64,000 nucleotides of DNA. Origin: CAXMRP01 sp965216515 (GTDB taxonomy: Bacteria > Pseudomonadota > Alphaproteobacteria > Rhizobiales > Afifellaceae). The position numbers and the translations under genes are program-made. The notes below the pieces were generated by a model. The model searched no databases and was not told the origin of the DNA. It saw nothing but the letters and a program-made list of their open reading frames with translations. The stretch spans positions 1,922,001 to 1,986,000 of the forward strand of contig OZ244173.1 of assembly GCA_965216515.1 (NCBI GenBank), read 5' to 3'. Below, in pieces: positions 1-9,742 of this stretch; position 1 is the first letter of the stretch, and each line of letters starts with the position of its first letter.

Positions 1-417
1 CCGATGTGCGGAAGTTATCTCAACTGTATCGTTGCGCGAAACCACCCGCTTTCCGACAAAGAATTTGTCACGGCTTCGGATATCTCGGGTTATCCGTTCA
101 TATCGTTTTCGGAAGACCAGGGCCTCCAGCCACTGATCAAATCCGCCTTCGCCGCCGGCCGTACGGCGCTTTCCTCGCATCTGGAGACTGGCTGGATATC
201 CACCGCCTGGGCATTGGTGGACCAGGGTGTCGGCATTTCCCTGGTCGATGGATTTTCCCAGCTTGGCCAGATCCACACGAATGTGGTCGAAATCCCTTTC
301 CGGCCCGAAATTTCGGTTCACGTCGATGTCCTGACGCCGCGGGCCAAACCGTTATCGCGGATCGCCAAACAGTTCGTCGATGTCGCGCTGGACGTGCTCG
401 ACGAGGAAAATCCCTGA
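1..417 (+). CDS. LysR-type transcriptional regulator, C-terminal part (5' truncated by window edge)
   Basis: The reading frame is open from base 1, so the start lies outside the window. The 138 or so visible residues look like the second half of a LysR substrate-binding domain: a VARNHPLS strand, an FISFSEDQG segment, then WALVDQGVGISLVDGF, the usual ligand-pocket turn of LysR effector domains. The N-terminal winged helix-turn-helix is not in view. LysR proteins bind a small effector and usually control a neighbouring catabolic operon. The gene at 958 runs in the same direction after a 540-base gap with a terminator, so the target could equally lie upstream, outside the window. Family assignment is good; the regulated genes are unknown. 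Confidence 0.8.
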   Translation, partial: PMCGSYLNCIVARNHPLSDKEFVTASDISGYPFISFSEDQGLQPLIKSAFAAGRTALSSHLETGWISTAWALVDQGVGISLVDGFSQLGQIHTNVVEIPFRPEISVHVDVLTPRAKPLSRIAKQFVDVALDVLDEENP

Positions 418-957
418 CCATCAGGTCCGCCACCCCGGCAGGCGCATAGAGCACGCGGCGCCGGCACGTCGAAATCAGGATGGATCCCGGCACGGCGTTG
501 TCCGGACCGCGCCCCGTAACGGGCTCCAACGGGCTTCCATTCCCGCAAGATATCGATGGTGATTGAATCCATATTGGACGCGCTGACACGGTCACCGTAG
601 TTTTTGCTCAGATATTTTGCACGCCGAGTTTGCCGGCCTGGTGCGGCAGATGGAGCCCGACTTGTCGCTCATGATTGAGAGGAATGATTGCGTCCGAACT
701 TCTGGGAAATCCGCAAGCCGCCGCCCGGCTGTTGTTGCGTCCTGTTTCGCGGCAAGCCGGGGCAGGTTGCAGCGCGATCTCGAAACTCTCCCAGTCCTCC
801 TCCCTGGGAAACCTTGGGCGGTCCGGCCTCGCACTTGTGTGCCCGGACCGCCTCTTTTTTTGCGCTTGGACAGTTGGCAAACGCTTCATGAGTTGAACGG
901 GGCGCAAGCCGGCAACCAAACTCCGGTTCCCCGAAACGACAGCGGAAGGAAACGAAA
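418..957. other. Intergenic region, 540 bases, with one strong hairpin and no credible gene
   Basis: No frame here looks protein-like in composition or has a good ribosome binding site. The only clear structure is the perfect hairpin plus T-tract at 817-861. That hairpin ends about 95 bases before the start codon at 958, so it could be the end of a short transcript, or a leader attenuator for the gene at 958. Confidence 0.5.
817..861 (+). terminator. Intrinsic terminator or attenuator upstream of the gene at 958
   Basis: A perfect 10-bp stem (GGCGGTCCGG at 817-826 pairing with 843-852) closes a 16-base loop and is followed by TCTTTTTTT at 853-860. It is oriented on the plus strand. It is about 400 bases beyond the LysR stop codon, so it may end an unseen short RNA or act as a leader attenuator for the downstream gene rather than terminate LysR mRNA. 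Confidence 0.75.
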
Positions 958-1950
958 ATGACAGATGTTCCGATCACCATTCGGGTTCGACCTTACGATC
1001 ACATCTGTCCGCTGCTTCTGGGTGACGCGAAAATTCCCGGCGCCGAGGCGACATTCGAAATCCATGGCCGCCTGGAAACCGACTTTCCCAAGACCCTCGC
1101 CGCAGCCGAGGTCTCGTTCAATCGTTACGTGTTGTCCTTTGCGCGTGGCAAAGGCGAGTTGGTTGGCATCCCTGCCTTTATCCTCCGCGGTTTCCGTCAC
1201 CGGAACTACTTTGTGCTCGCCGATTCCGACCTGCATGACTTGAAAAGCCTTCACGGGAAACGGATCGGGACCAATGGCTGGAGCGATACCGGCACATTGT
1301 GGGCGCGTGCGGCCCTGCGCGACGCCGGGGTCGGAATGGAGGATGTTCAGTGGGTGATCGGGCCCCTCGATGAAAATTCGCCGGGCCACGGGCCGATGCC
1401 GGACGATATTCCACTGCCGTCGAATGCCGAAAAACTGTCCCAATCAGACACGCTTCTTGCAGCGCTCCACGATGGACGGATCGACGCGATCACGGTCGCG
1501 TTCGCCCCGCAGGACGTTTTCCAGCAAGATGGCAGCATCCGCCGGCTGGTCCGCGACTATGTGGGTGTGGAACGCGAATATCATCAGCGTACCGGCATCT
1601 ATCCCAACTTCCATCTGATGGCATTTCACAGGGACTTCGCCGAGCAGCATCCGGAACTGGTGGTCGGCCTGTACGATGCGCTTTATCGCGCCTGGGAATT
1701 ATGGTGGACAAAGGCGAAGCGCTTTTCGGAAGCCGGCCCCTGGGCGATGGTCGATCTGGAAACTCAGGCGCTCGAATTTGCCGAGGATACGCCGCCTTTC
1801 GGGTTGGAAAGCAAAGCGCATCAACGAATGTTGAGGGCCATATGCGAGGAGCAGCATGCCCAGCATCTGGTGGAGAAACCGGCTCGTCCCGAAGAGCTGT
1901 TTGCGCAATTCACTGCAATCCGGGAAAACCTGCAAAGCGCCGGACGGTAA
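958..1950 (+). CDS. 4,5-dihydroxyphthalate decarboxylase-like / NMT1-type substrate-binding protein
   Basis: The 330-residue protein has the layout of the family annotated as 4,5-dihydroxyphthalate decarboxylase: an N-terminal beta-rich lobe with RPYDHICPLLLG, a central GKRIGTNGWSDTGTLWARA segment like the binding loop of NMT1/SsuA periplasmic proteins, and a C-terminal YPNFHLMAFHRDFAEQHPEL segment. No signal peptide is visible, so it is probably cytoplasmic. Members are often found in aromatic or xenobiotic gene clusters, but many have no proven enzyme activity. The start at 958 follows GGAAGGAAACGAAA, a good ribosome site. The gene stands alone; the next gene converges from the minus strand. 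The decarboxylase function is family annotation, not proven. Confidence 0.7.
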   Translation: MTDVPITIRVRPYDHICPLLLGDAKIPGAEATFEIHGRLETDFPKTLAAAEVSFNRYVLSFARGKGELVGIPAFILRGFRHRNYFVLADSDLHDLKSLHGKRIGTNGWSDTGTLWARAALRDAGVGMEDVQWVIGPLDENSPGHGPMPDDIPLPSNAEKLSQSDTLLAALHDGRIDAITVAFAPQDVFQQDGSIRRLVRDYVGVEREYHQRTGIYPNFHLMAFHRDFAEQHPELVVGLYDALYRAWELWWTKAKRFSEAGPWAMVDLETQALEFAEDTPPFGLESKAHQRMLRAICEEQHAQHLVEKPARPEELFAQFTAIRENLQSAGR

Positions 1951-2232
1951 GCGGCAAACTATATCGGGCAATTGCTTGCCAACCTCCTGTTGCAGGCCGG
2001 CATCGTCGTCCGGCCGGGTCGTTCCGCAAGGTTAGGGTTCGTCACAGCGTTCACGCGATGGCGATCCGCATTCGATCGCCGTGACCGACGGGGACACCAT
2101 GGCGAACCGGCACGCCGGATGCCCGCCTGGGTCGGCGCCCCGAGATCGTCATTCTGGTGATCCTCGCACCGCGATTTGCCGCATTCGCCGCAAAACAATT
2201 GTAGAACGACGGCAACGGTTACCCTGGAACGG

Positions 2233-3855
2233 TCACGCGGAACCGGTGCTGCAGCTGGCGCCGCCACGCGGATCAATCCCGGCGGTGCAACGGCCATCCC
2301 GATCCACGCCGATGGCCTGCACCCGCGCCTGATACGTGCTCCAGCCGACCGTGTTGCCCAAACCCGCAACGGCCGCGGCGATACCTTCCGGCCATCCCGG
2401 TTCAAGGTGAACGATCCGGCCCTCTTCACTGTGAAACCGGAGCTTTTCGACCGCCTTGTCGACAGGCGTCCCGCGGCCGAGAACCTCCAGCAGCACCTGG
2501 AAAATGGATGTTATGATACGGCTGCCGCCAGGCGCACCGAGAATAAGCTTTCTGCAGTCACCGTTCCGCGCGATCGTCGGCAAGCCGCTGCCAATCCTGC
2601 GCCCCGGGACAATCGACATGTCGCGCCCGGCACGCGGGTCGAAATGACCAAGGAAATTGTTGTGCAAAAAGCCCAGTTCCGGTGTGACCGATCCGGACCC
2701 GAACGCGGTACCGACCGAATGTGTCATGCTCACGCCGACGCCGTCGTCATCCACAACCACGAAATGGGTTGTTCCCTTGCTCATGTGTGAGTTCTGCGGG
2801 CCTGGAACCGGTTCACCCGATGCAACTTTCTCCACCCAACCGGCGATTCGCTGCGGTTGCATGATGCCTTTCGTCCATTCCTCGCTCACCGCAAGTGGAA
2901 CGGATTTGATATCGCGATTGTCAACAAATCCCGCCCTCATGACCTTTGCCACAAGATCGATACCTTCGGCGCCATCGATTTTGCCAAGGTCGCAATCGAG
3001 CGCATCGACGATCGCCAGCATTTCCAGGACCTGTACGCCGGGGCTTGGGGGCGGCGTCGTAACAAGCGAAAAGTCGCGAAACCTGCCCTCAATCGGATCC
3101 TGATCGACCGCTTCATACGCCTTCAGATCAGCATCCGCGACAAGACTGCCCCGCCTTTCCAGGTCCGCCGCCATGACGGCGCCGATTTCCCCCCGGTAGA
3201 AATCATCCGCTCCGGTTTCGGCAAGCTGGTCCAGCGTACCCGCCAACACCTTTTGGCAAAACCTATCGCCGACCGAATAGGGCGCGCCGCCCGCCTTCAT
3301 GAATATATCCAGCGCCACGGGATCACGCCTGAATTTTTCCTCGACGGATGGATAACCGGGCGACGAACTGGTCAGGTTTCGTTCCCAGGAGTCGGCCAGT
3401 TGCGGATCGACTTGAAATCCCGTTTCAGCCAGCCGAACGGAAGGATCGATCAACTGCCGCCAACTAAGACGCCCCGATCCGAACATTCGGTACAATCGGT
3501 CGCACGCGGCGACCATTCCCGGTGTCATCACGGAGGATGGACCGATCTGGTTGTCCTCCGATGGAATGAGATAGCGACCGATTGCCTCTGACCGCCCCGA
3601 GAGCGTTTCCACCCAATCTTCCGGAACAGGTCGCGATCCGATCGCCGCTTCCCCGTTTATGACGGCGTGGTTGGCTTCGAAATCCGTATGCAGGAGAATG
3701 GCCGTTCCACTGAGGCTGCACATCAACGGATTGGCAACGGTCTGGGCAAATGCCGTCGCGACAGCCGCATCCGCCGCATTGCCGCCATTGGCGAACACAG
3801 CGCCTCCGATCTCAGCCGCCTGAATCTCCGGACAAACCACCATCGCCATGTGCAC
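2233..3855 (-). CDS. Gamma-glutamyltransferase family protein without a signal peptide
   Basis: This 540-residue Ntn-hydrolase precursor matches gamma-glutamyltransferases from end to end. It opens with NGGNAADAAVATAFA, the conserved N-terminal helix motif, and has SKGTTHFVVVDDDG around residues 359-372. Thr362 is the expected autocleavage site and nucleophile. SVGTAFGSGSV and a GSGLPTI stretch follow, as in the small subunit. Family enzymes hydrolyse or transfer gamma-glutamyl groups; related proteins act as cephalosporin acylases or as enzymes for gamma-glutamylated amines. An in-frame stop lies only ten codons upstream, so the protein starts at GTG 3855 (AGGGA just upstream) or at ATG 3849/3843 and cannot carry an export signal, unlike E. 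coli GGT. It is transcribed away from the amidase at 4406. Substrate unknown. Confidence 0.85.
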   Translation of the reverse strand: MHMAMVVCPEIQAAEIGGAVFANGGNAADAAVATAFAQTVANPLMCSLSGTAILLHTDFEANHAVINGEAAIGSRPVPEDWVETLSGRSEAIGRYLIPSEDNQIGPSSVMTPGMVAACDRLYRMFGSGRLSWRQLIDPSVRLAETGFQVDPQLADSWERNLTSSSPGYPSVEEKFRRDPVALDIFMKAGGAPYSVGDRFCQKVLAGTLDQLAETGADDFYRGEIGAVMAADLERRGSLVADADLKAYEAVDQDPIEGRFRDFSLVTTPPPSPGVQVLEMLAIVDALDCDLGKIDGAEGIDLVAKVMRAGFVDNRDIKSVPLAVSEEWTKGIMQPQRIAGWVEKVASGEPVPGPQNSHMSKGTTHFVVVDDDGVGVSMTHSVGTAFGSGSVTPELGFLHNNFLGHFDPRAGRDMSIVPGRRIGSGLPTIARNGDCRKLILGAPGGSRIITSIFQVLLEVLGRGTPVDKAVEKLRFHSEEGRIVHLEPGWPEGIAAAVAGLGNTVGWSTYQARVQAIGVDRDGRCTAGIDPRGGASCSTGSA

Positions 3856-4405
3856 GGTCCCTGTTTCCGGAGCCGGATTTCAATCGCCGTTTCCGCCGGC
3901 AAACGGTGTCTGCCGGCCTGTCGTCGCCGGGCCAATAGGCAGCCACAACCGGCGGATTCAGCCGGCGCCGACGGGCATATCGACCGGCTGCCCAAGGTAC
4001 GGTCCCCGCACAGCCCGAGGGATCGGACAATCCACCGCTCCTGCCGGATGCTCCGTCTCCCGGCAACAACGTGGATGGCTGCCGGCAAACAACACGGCAG
4101 CCCTGCGCCATCGAAATATTAGCGCGGGTCTTGTCTCATTGATCGGAACAATAGTATGGGCGAAAAATTCATGTCCAATATTCAGAACGACAGCATCCAT
4201 ACCTCCTTGTAATAAACTATCTCAATCGGGCGTTTTACAGTATGCCCGGAAAACGACGCGGCGTTATCAACCGGAAACGCCGGAAGGGATGGGGGACATC
4301 CCTCGCGCACGACGCGGCCCGCACGACTTGCCGGTCCCGGGCAATGCAGGGGAGAAAGATGACGGCTCCGCAGGCAACCGCGACACCTCACCGGGGGAAT
4401 GACCG
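3856..4405. other. Intergenic region between divergent genes, 550 bases, no gene seen
   Basis: This gap separates the minus-strand gamma-glutamyltransferase from the plus-strand amidase and must hold both promoters. I see no convincing coding frame, no clear hairpin with a T-tract and no obvious consensus promoter pair. Confidence 0.4.
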
Positions 4406-5848
4406 ATGACCGATCACGTCGCCGCACCGCACCTGCCCGAAGATCCTTTCGCCGACGGTGGTCTTGCGCACTACGGCACCCGGTTGCGCCGCGGCGAGAC
4501 AACCGCCGTGGCAACCGTGGAGGCCTGCCTCACCCGCATCGAGCTCTTGAATCCGGCATTGCTGGCATTCGAACATGTGGCCGCAGAGCAGGCGCTGTCG
4601 GCTGCCCGCGAAATTGATTCCCTGATCTCCCTCGGAATCGACCTTGGATCCGTAATGGGCGTACCGGTCGCGCTAAAGGATCTCTTTGCGGTCGACGGCA
4701 TGCCGATGACCGCCGGATCGGCAGTGGATGTCACCGATCTTGTCGGAGCGGAGGGCAGCTTTGTCAAACAGCTCAGGCGTTGCGGCTGCATTATTCTCGG
4801 CACCTGCAAGACCGTCGAGTTTGCCCGCGGCGCATCGGGCGTGAATCGCGTTCGGGGCACACCTCGCAATCCGTGGGATGCGGCCATACCCAGGGTACCC
4901 GGCGGATCGAGCAGCGGTTCGGCTGTCGCGCTGTCGGCAGGAATGTGCGGTTTTACAATCGGGACGGACACGGGTGGCTCTGTTCGCGGGCCGGCGGCTC
5001 TGTGTGGCGCATTCGGTTTGAAAACGACTCACGGCCTTTGGGCGACCGATGGTCTTTATCCCAACGCCCCGTCGTTCGACACAATCGGTCCCATCACACG
5101 CACGGCCGCCGATGCGGCGCTCGTGTTTGAGGCCCTGTCCGGGCAACCGGTGCCCGAATCACCTCCGATTGATCGCTTGCGAATAGGCAAACCGGTTGAC
5201 CATTTCTACGATGAGCTTGATCCCGGTGTGGCAGACTGCATGTCGGCGGCTCTTGAGGCATTGGCATCCGCCGGCGCGACCATCGAGGAGATCACAATAC
5301 CGGAGGCGCAAGAGCGCCAGGCTTTCGTGGACAAGATTTGTACGGTTGAGTTCATCGCCAATCTTGGCCGTGAACGTTTCCAGGCAGAAAGCGAACGGCT
5401 CGATCCGCTGACGGTGGCGCGCGCTCGACCGGGATTGGATGTACAGGCGACCGAATATGTCGAGATGGTTCTGCGGCACCAGCGGCGGCGGCGGCAATAT
5501 GCAAGACGTATCGCGGGTTTTGATGCCTGGATTACGCCGACCTGCCGGGTCCCGGCATCCGATCTGGCCACGGCGATGAATTCCCTCAACGACACGATGA
5601 GGGTAGAGGCGCAACTTGGTATCAATACGCATCTTGTAAGCTATTTCGGGCTTTGCGCGACAACCTCCCCTATTCAGGCTCTGGGTGCGGCAACGCTGCC
5701 GGTCGGCCTGCAAACCATTTGCGCCGGCGGCCGTGATGAGACGTGTCTTGCGATTGCCGTTGCATTTGAAAATCTGTTCGGCGCGCCGCAATCTGCCGAT
5801 GTCAGCGGATTTCTGCAAAGCCGGCCTGTCAGCGACAGGACGGTGTAG
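4406..5848 (+). CDS. Amidase-signature family hydrolase
   Basis: The 480-residue protein carries the full amidase signature. The Ser-cisSer-Lys triad is expected at Lys91 (VALKDLF), Ser168 (GGSSSGS) and Ser192 (GTDTGGSVRGP), with the usual 24-residue spacing between the serines. Such enzymes hydrolyse linear amides to a carboxylate and ammonia, or transfer the amide nitrogen. Length and the GVPVALKDLF / TAGS pattern resemble stand-alone catabolic amidases rather than GatA, and no gatB or gatC is nearby. The start is chosen at ATG 4406 because GGGGGA lies just upstream. It ends 80 bases before the convergent Dpp-type transporter genes, suggesting a role in cleaving an imported amide. The substrate cannot be read from the sequence. 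Confidence 0.88.
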   Translation: MTDHVAAPHLPEDPFADGGLAHYGTRLRRGETTAVATVEACLTRIELLNPALLAFEHVAAEQALSAAREIDSLISLGIDLGSVMGVPVALKDLFAVDGMPMTAGSAVDVTDLVGAEGSFVKQLRRCGCIILGTCKTVEFARGASGVNRVRGTPRNPWDAAIPRVPGGSSSGSAVALSAGMCGFTIGTDTGGSVRGPAALCGAFGLKTTHGLWATDGLYPNAPSFDTIGPITRTAADAALVFEALSGQPVPESPPIDRLRIGKPVDHFYDELDPGVADCMSAALEALASAGATIEEITIPEAQERQAFVDKICTVEFIANLGRERFQAESERLDPLTVARARPGLDVQATEYVEMVLRHQRRRRQYARRIAGFDAWITPTCRVPASDLATAMNSLNDTMRVEAQLGINTHLVSYFGLCATTSPIQALGAATLPVGLQTICAGGRDETCLAIAVAFENLFGAPQSADVSGFLQSRPVSDRTV

Positions 5849-5930
5849 CCGCCCGATCACACCCTGGATCGGATCGCGGAATTCGGGTCGGCGGCAATTT
5901 GATGGGAAAGCCCGCCACACCTGCCGGCGG

Positions 5931-6892
5931 CTATGGCAAATCCTCCGAATAGGCATGGCAGGCGACCCATCCGGCATCGCGCCGCGGCATGGGCTCGGGA
6001 TTGTACTCGCTGCAAATCGGTTTGGCGATCGGGCACTGGGCGCGAAATGCGCACCCGCTTGGCAGGTCGACCGGATTCGGGCGAACCGATCCCAGTTCCA
6101 CTTCAGGCAGCGATGCCGATGGGTCCGGCGTCAAGACCGAATTTAGCAGTGCGCGGGTATAGGGGTGCCCGGGCGCATCAAACAGATTTTGCGCCGGCGC
6201 TTCCTCGACAATCCGGCCCAGATACATGATCGCGACCCTCTGGGCCAGAAACTGGACAACGGCCAGATTGTGGGAAATCAGCAGGAAGGTTACATCGAGC
6301 TCGTTGCGTATATCGGCGAGAAGATTGAGGATTTGCGCCTGCACGGAAACATCAAGGGCCGATGTCGGCTCGTCACATATGACAATCTCGACTTCCATCA
6401 CCAAAGCCCGCGCGATGGCGACCCGCTGGCGTTGTCCGCCGGAGAGCTGCCGTGGATAGGCATCGGCCAGACGCGAAGGCAGGCCAAGCAGGTCCATCAT
6501 CCGGCGGACGCGGGAGAGGCGATGCTGGCTGTCGCCGATGCCATGCACGACAAGGGGCATTGCGATGATCTCGGCAACGGTTTGCCGCGGATTGAGAGAA
6601 TCGTTGGGATCCTGGAAGACCGGCTGTATCCGGCGCGCGATCTCGCGGCGCGATCTTCGTGTGATGTCGACCCCATCAATCAGAATACGGCCTGAGGTGG
6701 GCCGGTCGACAGCCATAAGGAGATTGGACAAGGTCGTCTTGCCGCTGCCCGACTCGCCAACCAGCGCCAGTGTTTCTCCCTTGGCGACCCGCAGATTGAC
6801 GTCGCGAACAGCAAACAGCCTGCCACGCGGCTTGAACCAACTCCGGCGTACCGAGAAAACCCGATTAACCTGCTCCGCTTCCAGAATCGTGG

Positions 6893-6896
<4 letters not shown>
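5931..6896 (-). CDS. Dipeptide/oligopeptide-type ABC transporter ATP-binding protein (DppF/OppF family)
   Basis: The 321-residue ATPase has Walker A GESGSGKT at residues 47-54, the signature LSGGQRQR at 151-158, Walker B IVICDEP at 171-177 and the C-terminal oligopeptide-ABC extension ending in a CAFRAQCPIAKPIC cysteine region. Such tails occur in Dpp/Opp ATPases and sometimes bind an Fe-S cluster. It powers import of peptides or peptide-like compounds together with the four genes upstream. I start it at GTG 6896, which overlaps the TGA of the preceding ATPase gene (GTGA), a classic coupled start; a longer frame to 6995 has a non-homologous N-terminus. It is the last gene of the five-gene minus-strand operon. 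Confidence 0.92.
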
Positions 6897-7888
<992 letters not shown>

Positions 7889-7903
7889 CGCCAAAACCGA
7901 ATC

Positions 7904-8794
7904 CTACCTTGTTTTCTCGTCTTGCCATTTCTGCAAGGCGTTGCCGATGAGGTTCAGCGAAAGCACCAGGCAAAACAGTGCCGTGCCCGGTATGGCGATC
8001 AGCCATGGTGAAAAAAACAGGTCCTTGCGGCCTTCCGAGAGCATCAAACCCCACGACGGCAACGGCGCCTGAACGCCAAAACCCAGAAACGACAGGGTCG
8101 CTTCCATCAGGATTGCGGCGCCGACTTCCAGCGTGGCGACGACGATCAACGCGTTCAGGATGTTGGGCAGCACTTCGGCCAGGATGATTCGGCCGGAACT
8201 GCTGCCGACCGCTTCGGCCGCCTTGATGTATTCCCGCGTTCGCACCTGCATCGTTGCCGATCGCGCGACTACGGCAAACCGGTCCCACAGCAATCCGCCG
8301 ATCACGGCGACGACCATCGGCAGCGAACCGCCGAACAGGGCGACCGTAGCCAATGCGATGATAACCACCGGCAGGCTGAGCCGCACCGTGATGAGAAAGC
8401 TGACCACCATGTCGACGCGCCCGCCGAAATAGCCGGCCACGGTGCCGAGGGTAATGCCGATCGCACCGCCGATCAGCGTGACCAGGGCGCCGATCGTCAG
8501 CGATATCCGCGCCCCGTGAAGAACCCGCGACAGCACGTCACGACCCAGGCCATCCATCCCAAGCGGATGATCCCAGCTTCCCCCGTCATACCAGACCGGC
8601 ACAGTCAATCGCTTGGAGAGGTCCTGGATATAGGGGTCCTGCGGCGCCAGGAGGGGCGCGAACAGAGCACAAAAGACAAACACTGCGATGATGAGCAGTC
8701 CGACCGTGAGGCCGAGATCACGCGTCAGCCATCGGATGACGGCCCCGATACGCCGCCCGCCTTCCCGTTCAGATACGGTTGCATCTGCACTCAT
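7904..8794 (-). CDS. Dipeptide/oligopeptide-type ABC transporter permease (DppC family)
   Basis: The 296-residue inner-membrane protein has a short basic N-terminus, a first hydrophobic helix at about residues 30-52, and the BPD_transp_1 core with EAVGSSSGRIILAEVLPNIL, the EAA loop that contacts the ATPase. The HPLGMDGLGRDVLSRVLHGARI stretch around residue 76 is characteristic of DppC/OppC proteins. It forms the translocation pore with the DppB-like protein encoded two bases upstream. The start at ATG 8794 lies two bases after the DppB stop codon, which implies coupled translation. Substrate class is peptides or other short amide-linked compounds by family. Confidence 0.93.
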   Translation of the reverse strand: MSADATVSEREGGRRIGAVIRWLTRDLGLTVGLLIIAVFVFCALFAPLLAPQDPYIQDLSKRLTVPVWYDGGSWDHPLGMDGLGRDVLSRVLHGARISLTIGALVTLIGGAIGITLGTVAGYFGGRVDMVVSFLITVRLSLPVVIIALATVALFGGSLPMVVAVIGGLLWDRFAVVARSATMQVRTREYIKAAEAVGSSSGRIILAEVLPNILNALIVVATLEVGAAILMEATLSFLGFGVQAPLPSWGLMLSEGRKDLFFSPWLIAIPGTALFCLVLSLNLIGNALQKWQDEKTR

Positions 8795-8796
8795 GA

Positions 8797-9714
8797 TCAG
8801 CCCAGTCTCACGCGCGGATTGAGGAAGGCGTTCAGAAGATCGGCCAGCAGCGTCAACGTCGCATAAAGAACCGTCATCATCAGCGCGACGGCCTGAATGA
8901 TCGCCGTGTCACCGACGAGAATGGCCTGCCAGGCCAAAAATCCAACGCCATGCATGGCGAAGATCTGCTCGGTGACGATTGAGCCGCCAAGCAAATATCC
9001 CAACTGGACCGCGGCGACCGAGATCAGAGGCATCACGGCGTTGCGCAACGCATGCTTGAACATGATGCGGCCGGGGAACAAACCGCGCGCCTTGGCCGCG
9101 CGAATATATTCTGCGGACAGGACATCGATCATCCCGCTTCGCGTCAGGCGTATCAGGGCCGGCAGGCTGAACAACGCCAGCGCAAGCGACGGCATCACGA
9201 AATTGGTAGCCTGATCAGAACCCGAAATGGGCAACCAGCCCAGGTTCACACCAAACACGATTATCAGCATCAGTCCGAACCAGAAGCTCGGCAGCGCCTG
9301 ACCGACGACGGCAAGCGCCAGGACGAAGCGGTCAATCAGGCTGTCTGGCCGCAGCGCCGCGACGACGCCGAGTGGGATGGCGATCAGCAAAGCCAGCGAC
9401 ATGGCGCACGCAGCCAGCGTGATCGTCACCGGCAGCCGGACCAAAATCATTTCCGCGGCCGGCTGCCGGTAGTGGAGGGACGTTCCAAGATCGCCCTGCA
9501 GCAGGACACCGAGCCACTCGAAATAGCGCACGATCAAGGGTCGATCGAGGCCATGCTGTTTGCGGATCAGCTCGATGTCCGCGGCGGACGATTCCGGTCC
9601 GGCAAGTGCGATTGCCGGATCGACGGCCAACTGTGTCAGCAAATAGGTCAGAAACGAAACAGCGAGAACGACAAGTATCGTTACGAAGAGCCGTTGTGCG
9701 GCATACTGCAACAT
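8797..9714 (-). CDS. Dipeptide/oligopeptide-type ABC transporter permease (DppB family)
   Basis: The 305-residue permease starts with YAAQRLFVTILVVLAVSFLT, the first membrane helix typical of DppB/OppB. It has GLDRPLIVRYFEWLGVLLQG, the short external loop found in this family, and an EAA-like loop AARGLFPGRIMFKHALRNA. The C-terminus TLLADLLNAFLNPRVRLG is also family-typical (compare DPRIR). It sits 28 bases after the binding-protein gene, within the same minus-strand operon. Together with the DppC-like protein it forms the membrane channel. Confidence 0.93.
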   Translation of the reverse strand: MLQYAAQRLFVTILVVLAVSFLTYLLTQLAVDPAIALAGPESSAADIELIRKQHGLDRPLIVRYFEWLGVLLQGDLGTSLHYRQPAAEMILVRLPVTITLAACAMSLALLIAIPLGVVAALRPDSLIDRFVLALAVVGQALPSFWFGLMLIIVFGVNLGWLPISGSDQATNFVMPSLALALFSLPALIRLTRSGMIDVLSAEYIRAAKARGLFPGRIMFKHALRNAVMPLISVAAVQLGYLLGGSIVTEQIFAMHGVGFLAWQAILVGDTAIIQAVALMMTVLYATLTLLADLLNAFLNPRVRLG

Positions 9715-9742
9715 CGCGGTTCTCGCCCGTCGTCCCGAGGTG

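Noticed and set aside
2176..2790. Plus-strand frame of 204 codons opposite the gamma-glutamyltransferase gene
   Set aside because: Antisense shadow of a well-supported gene, with random composition.
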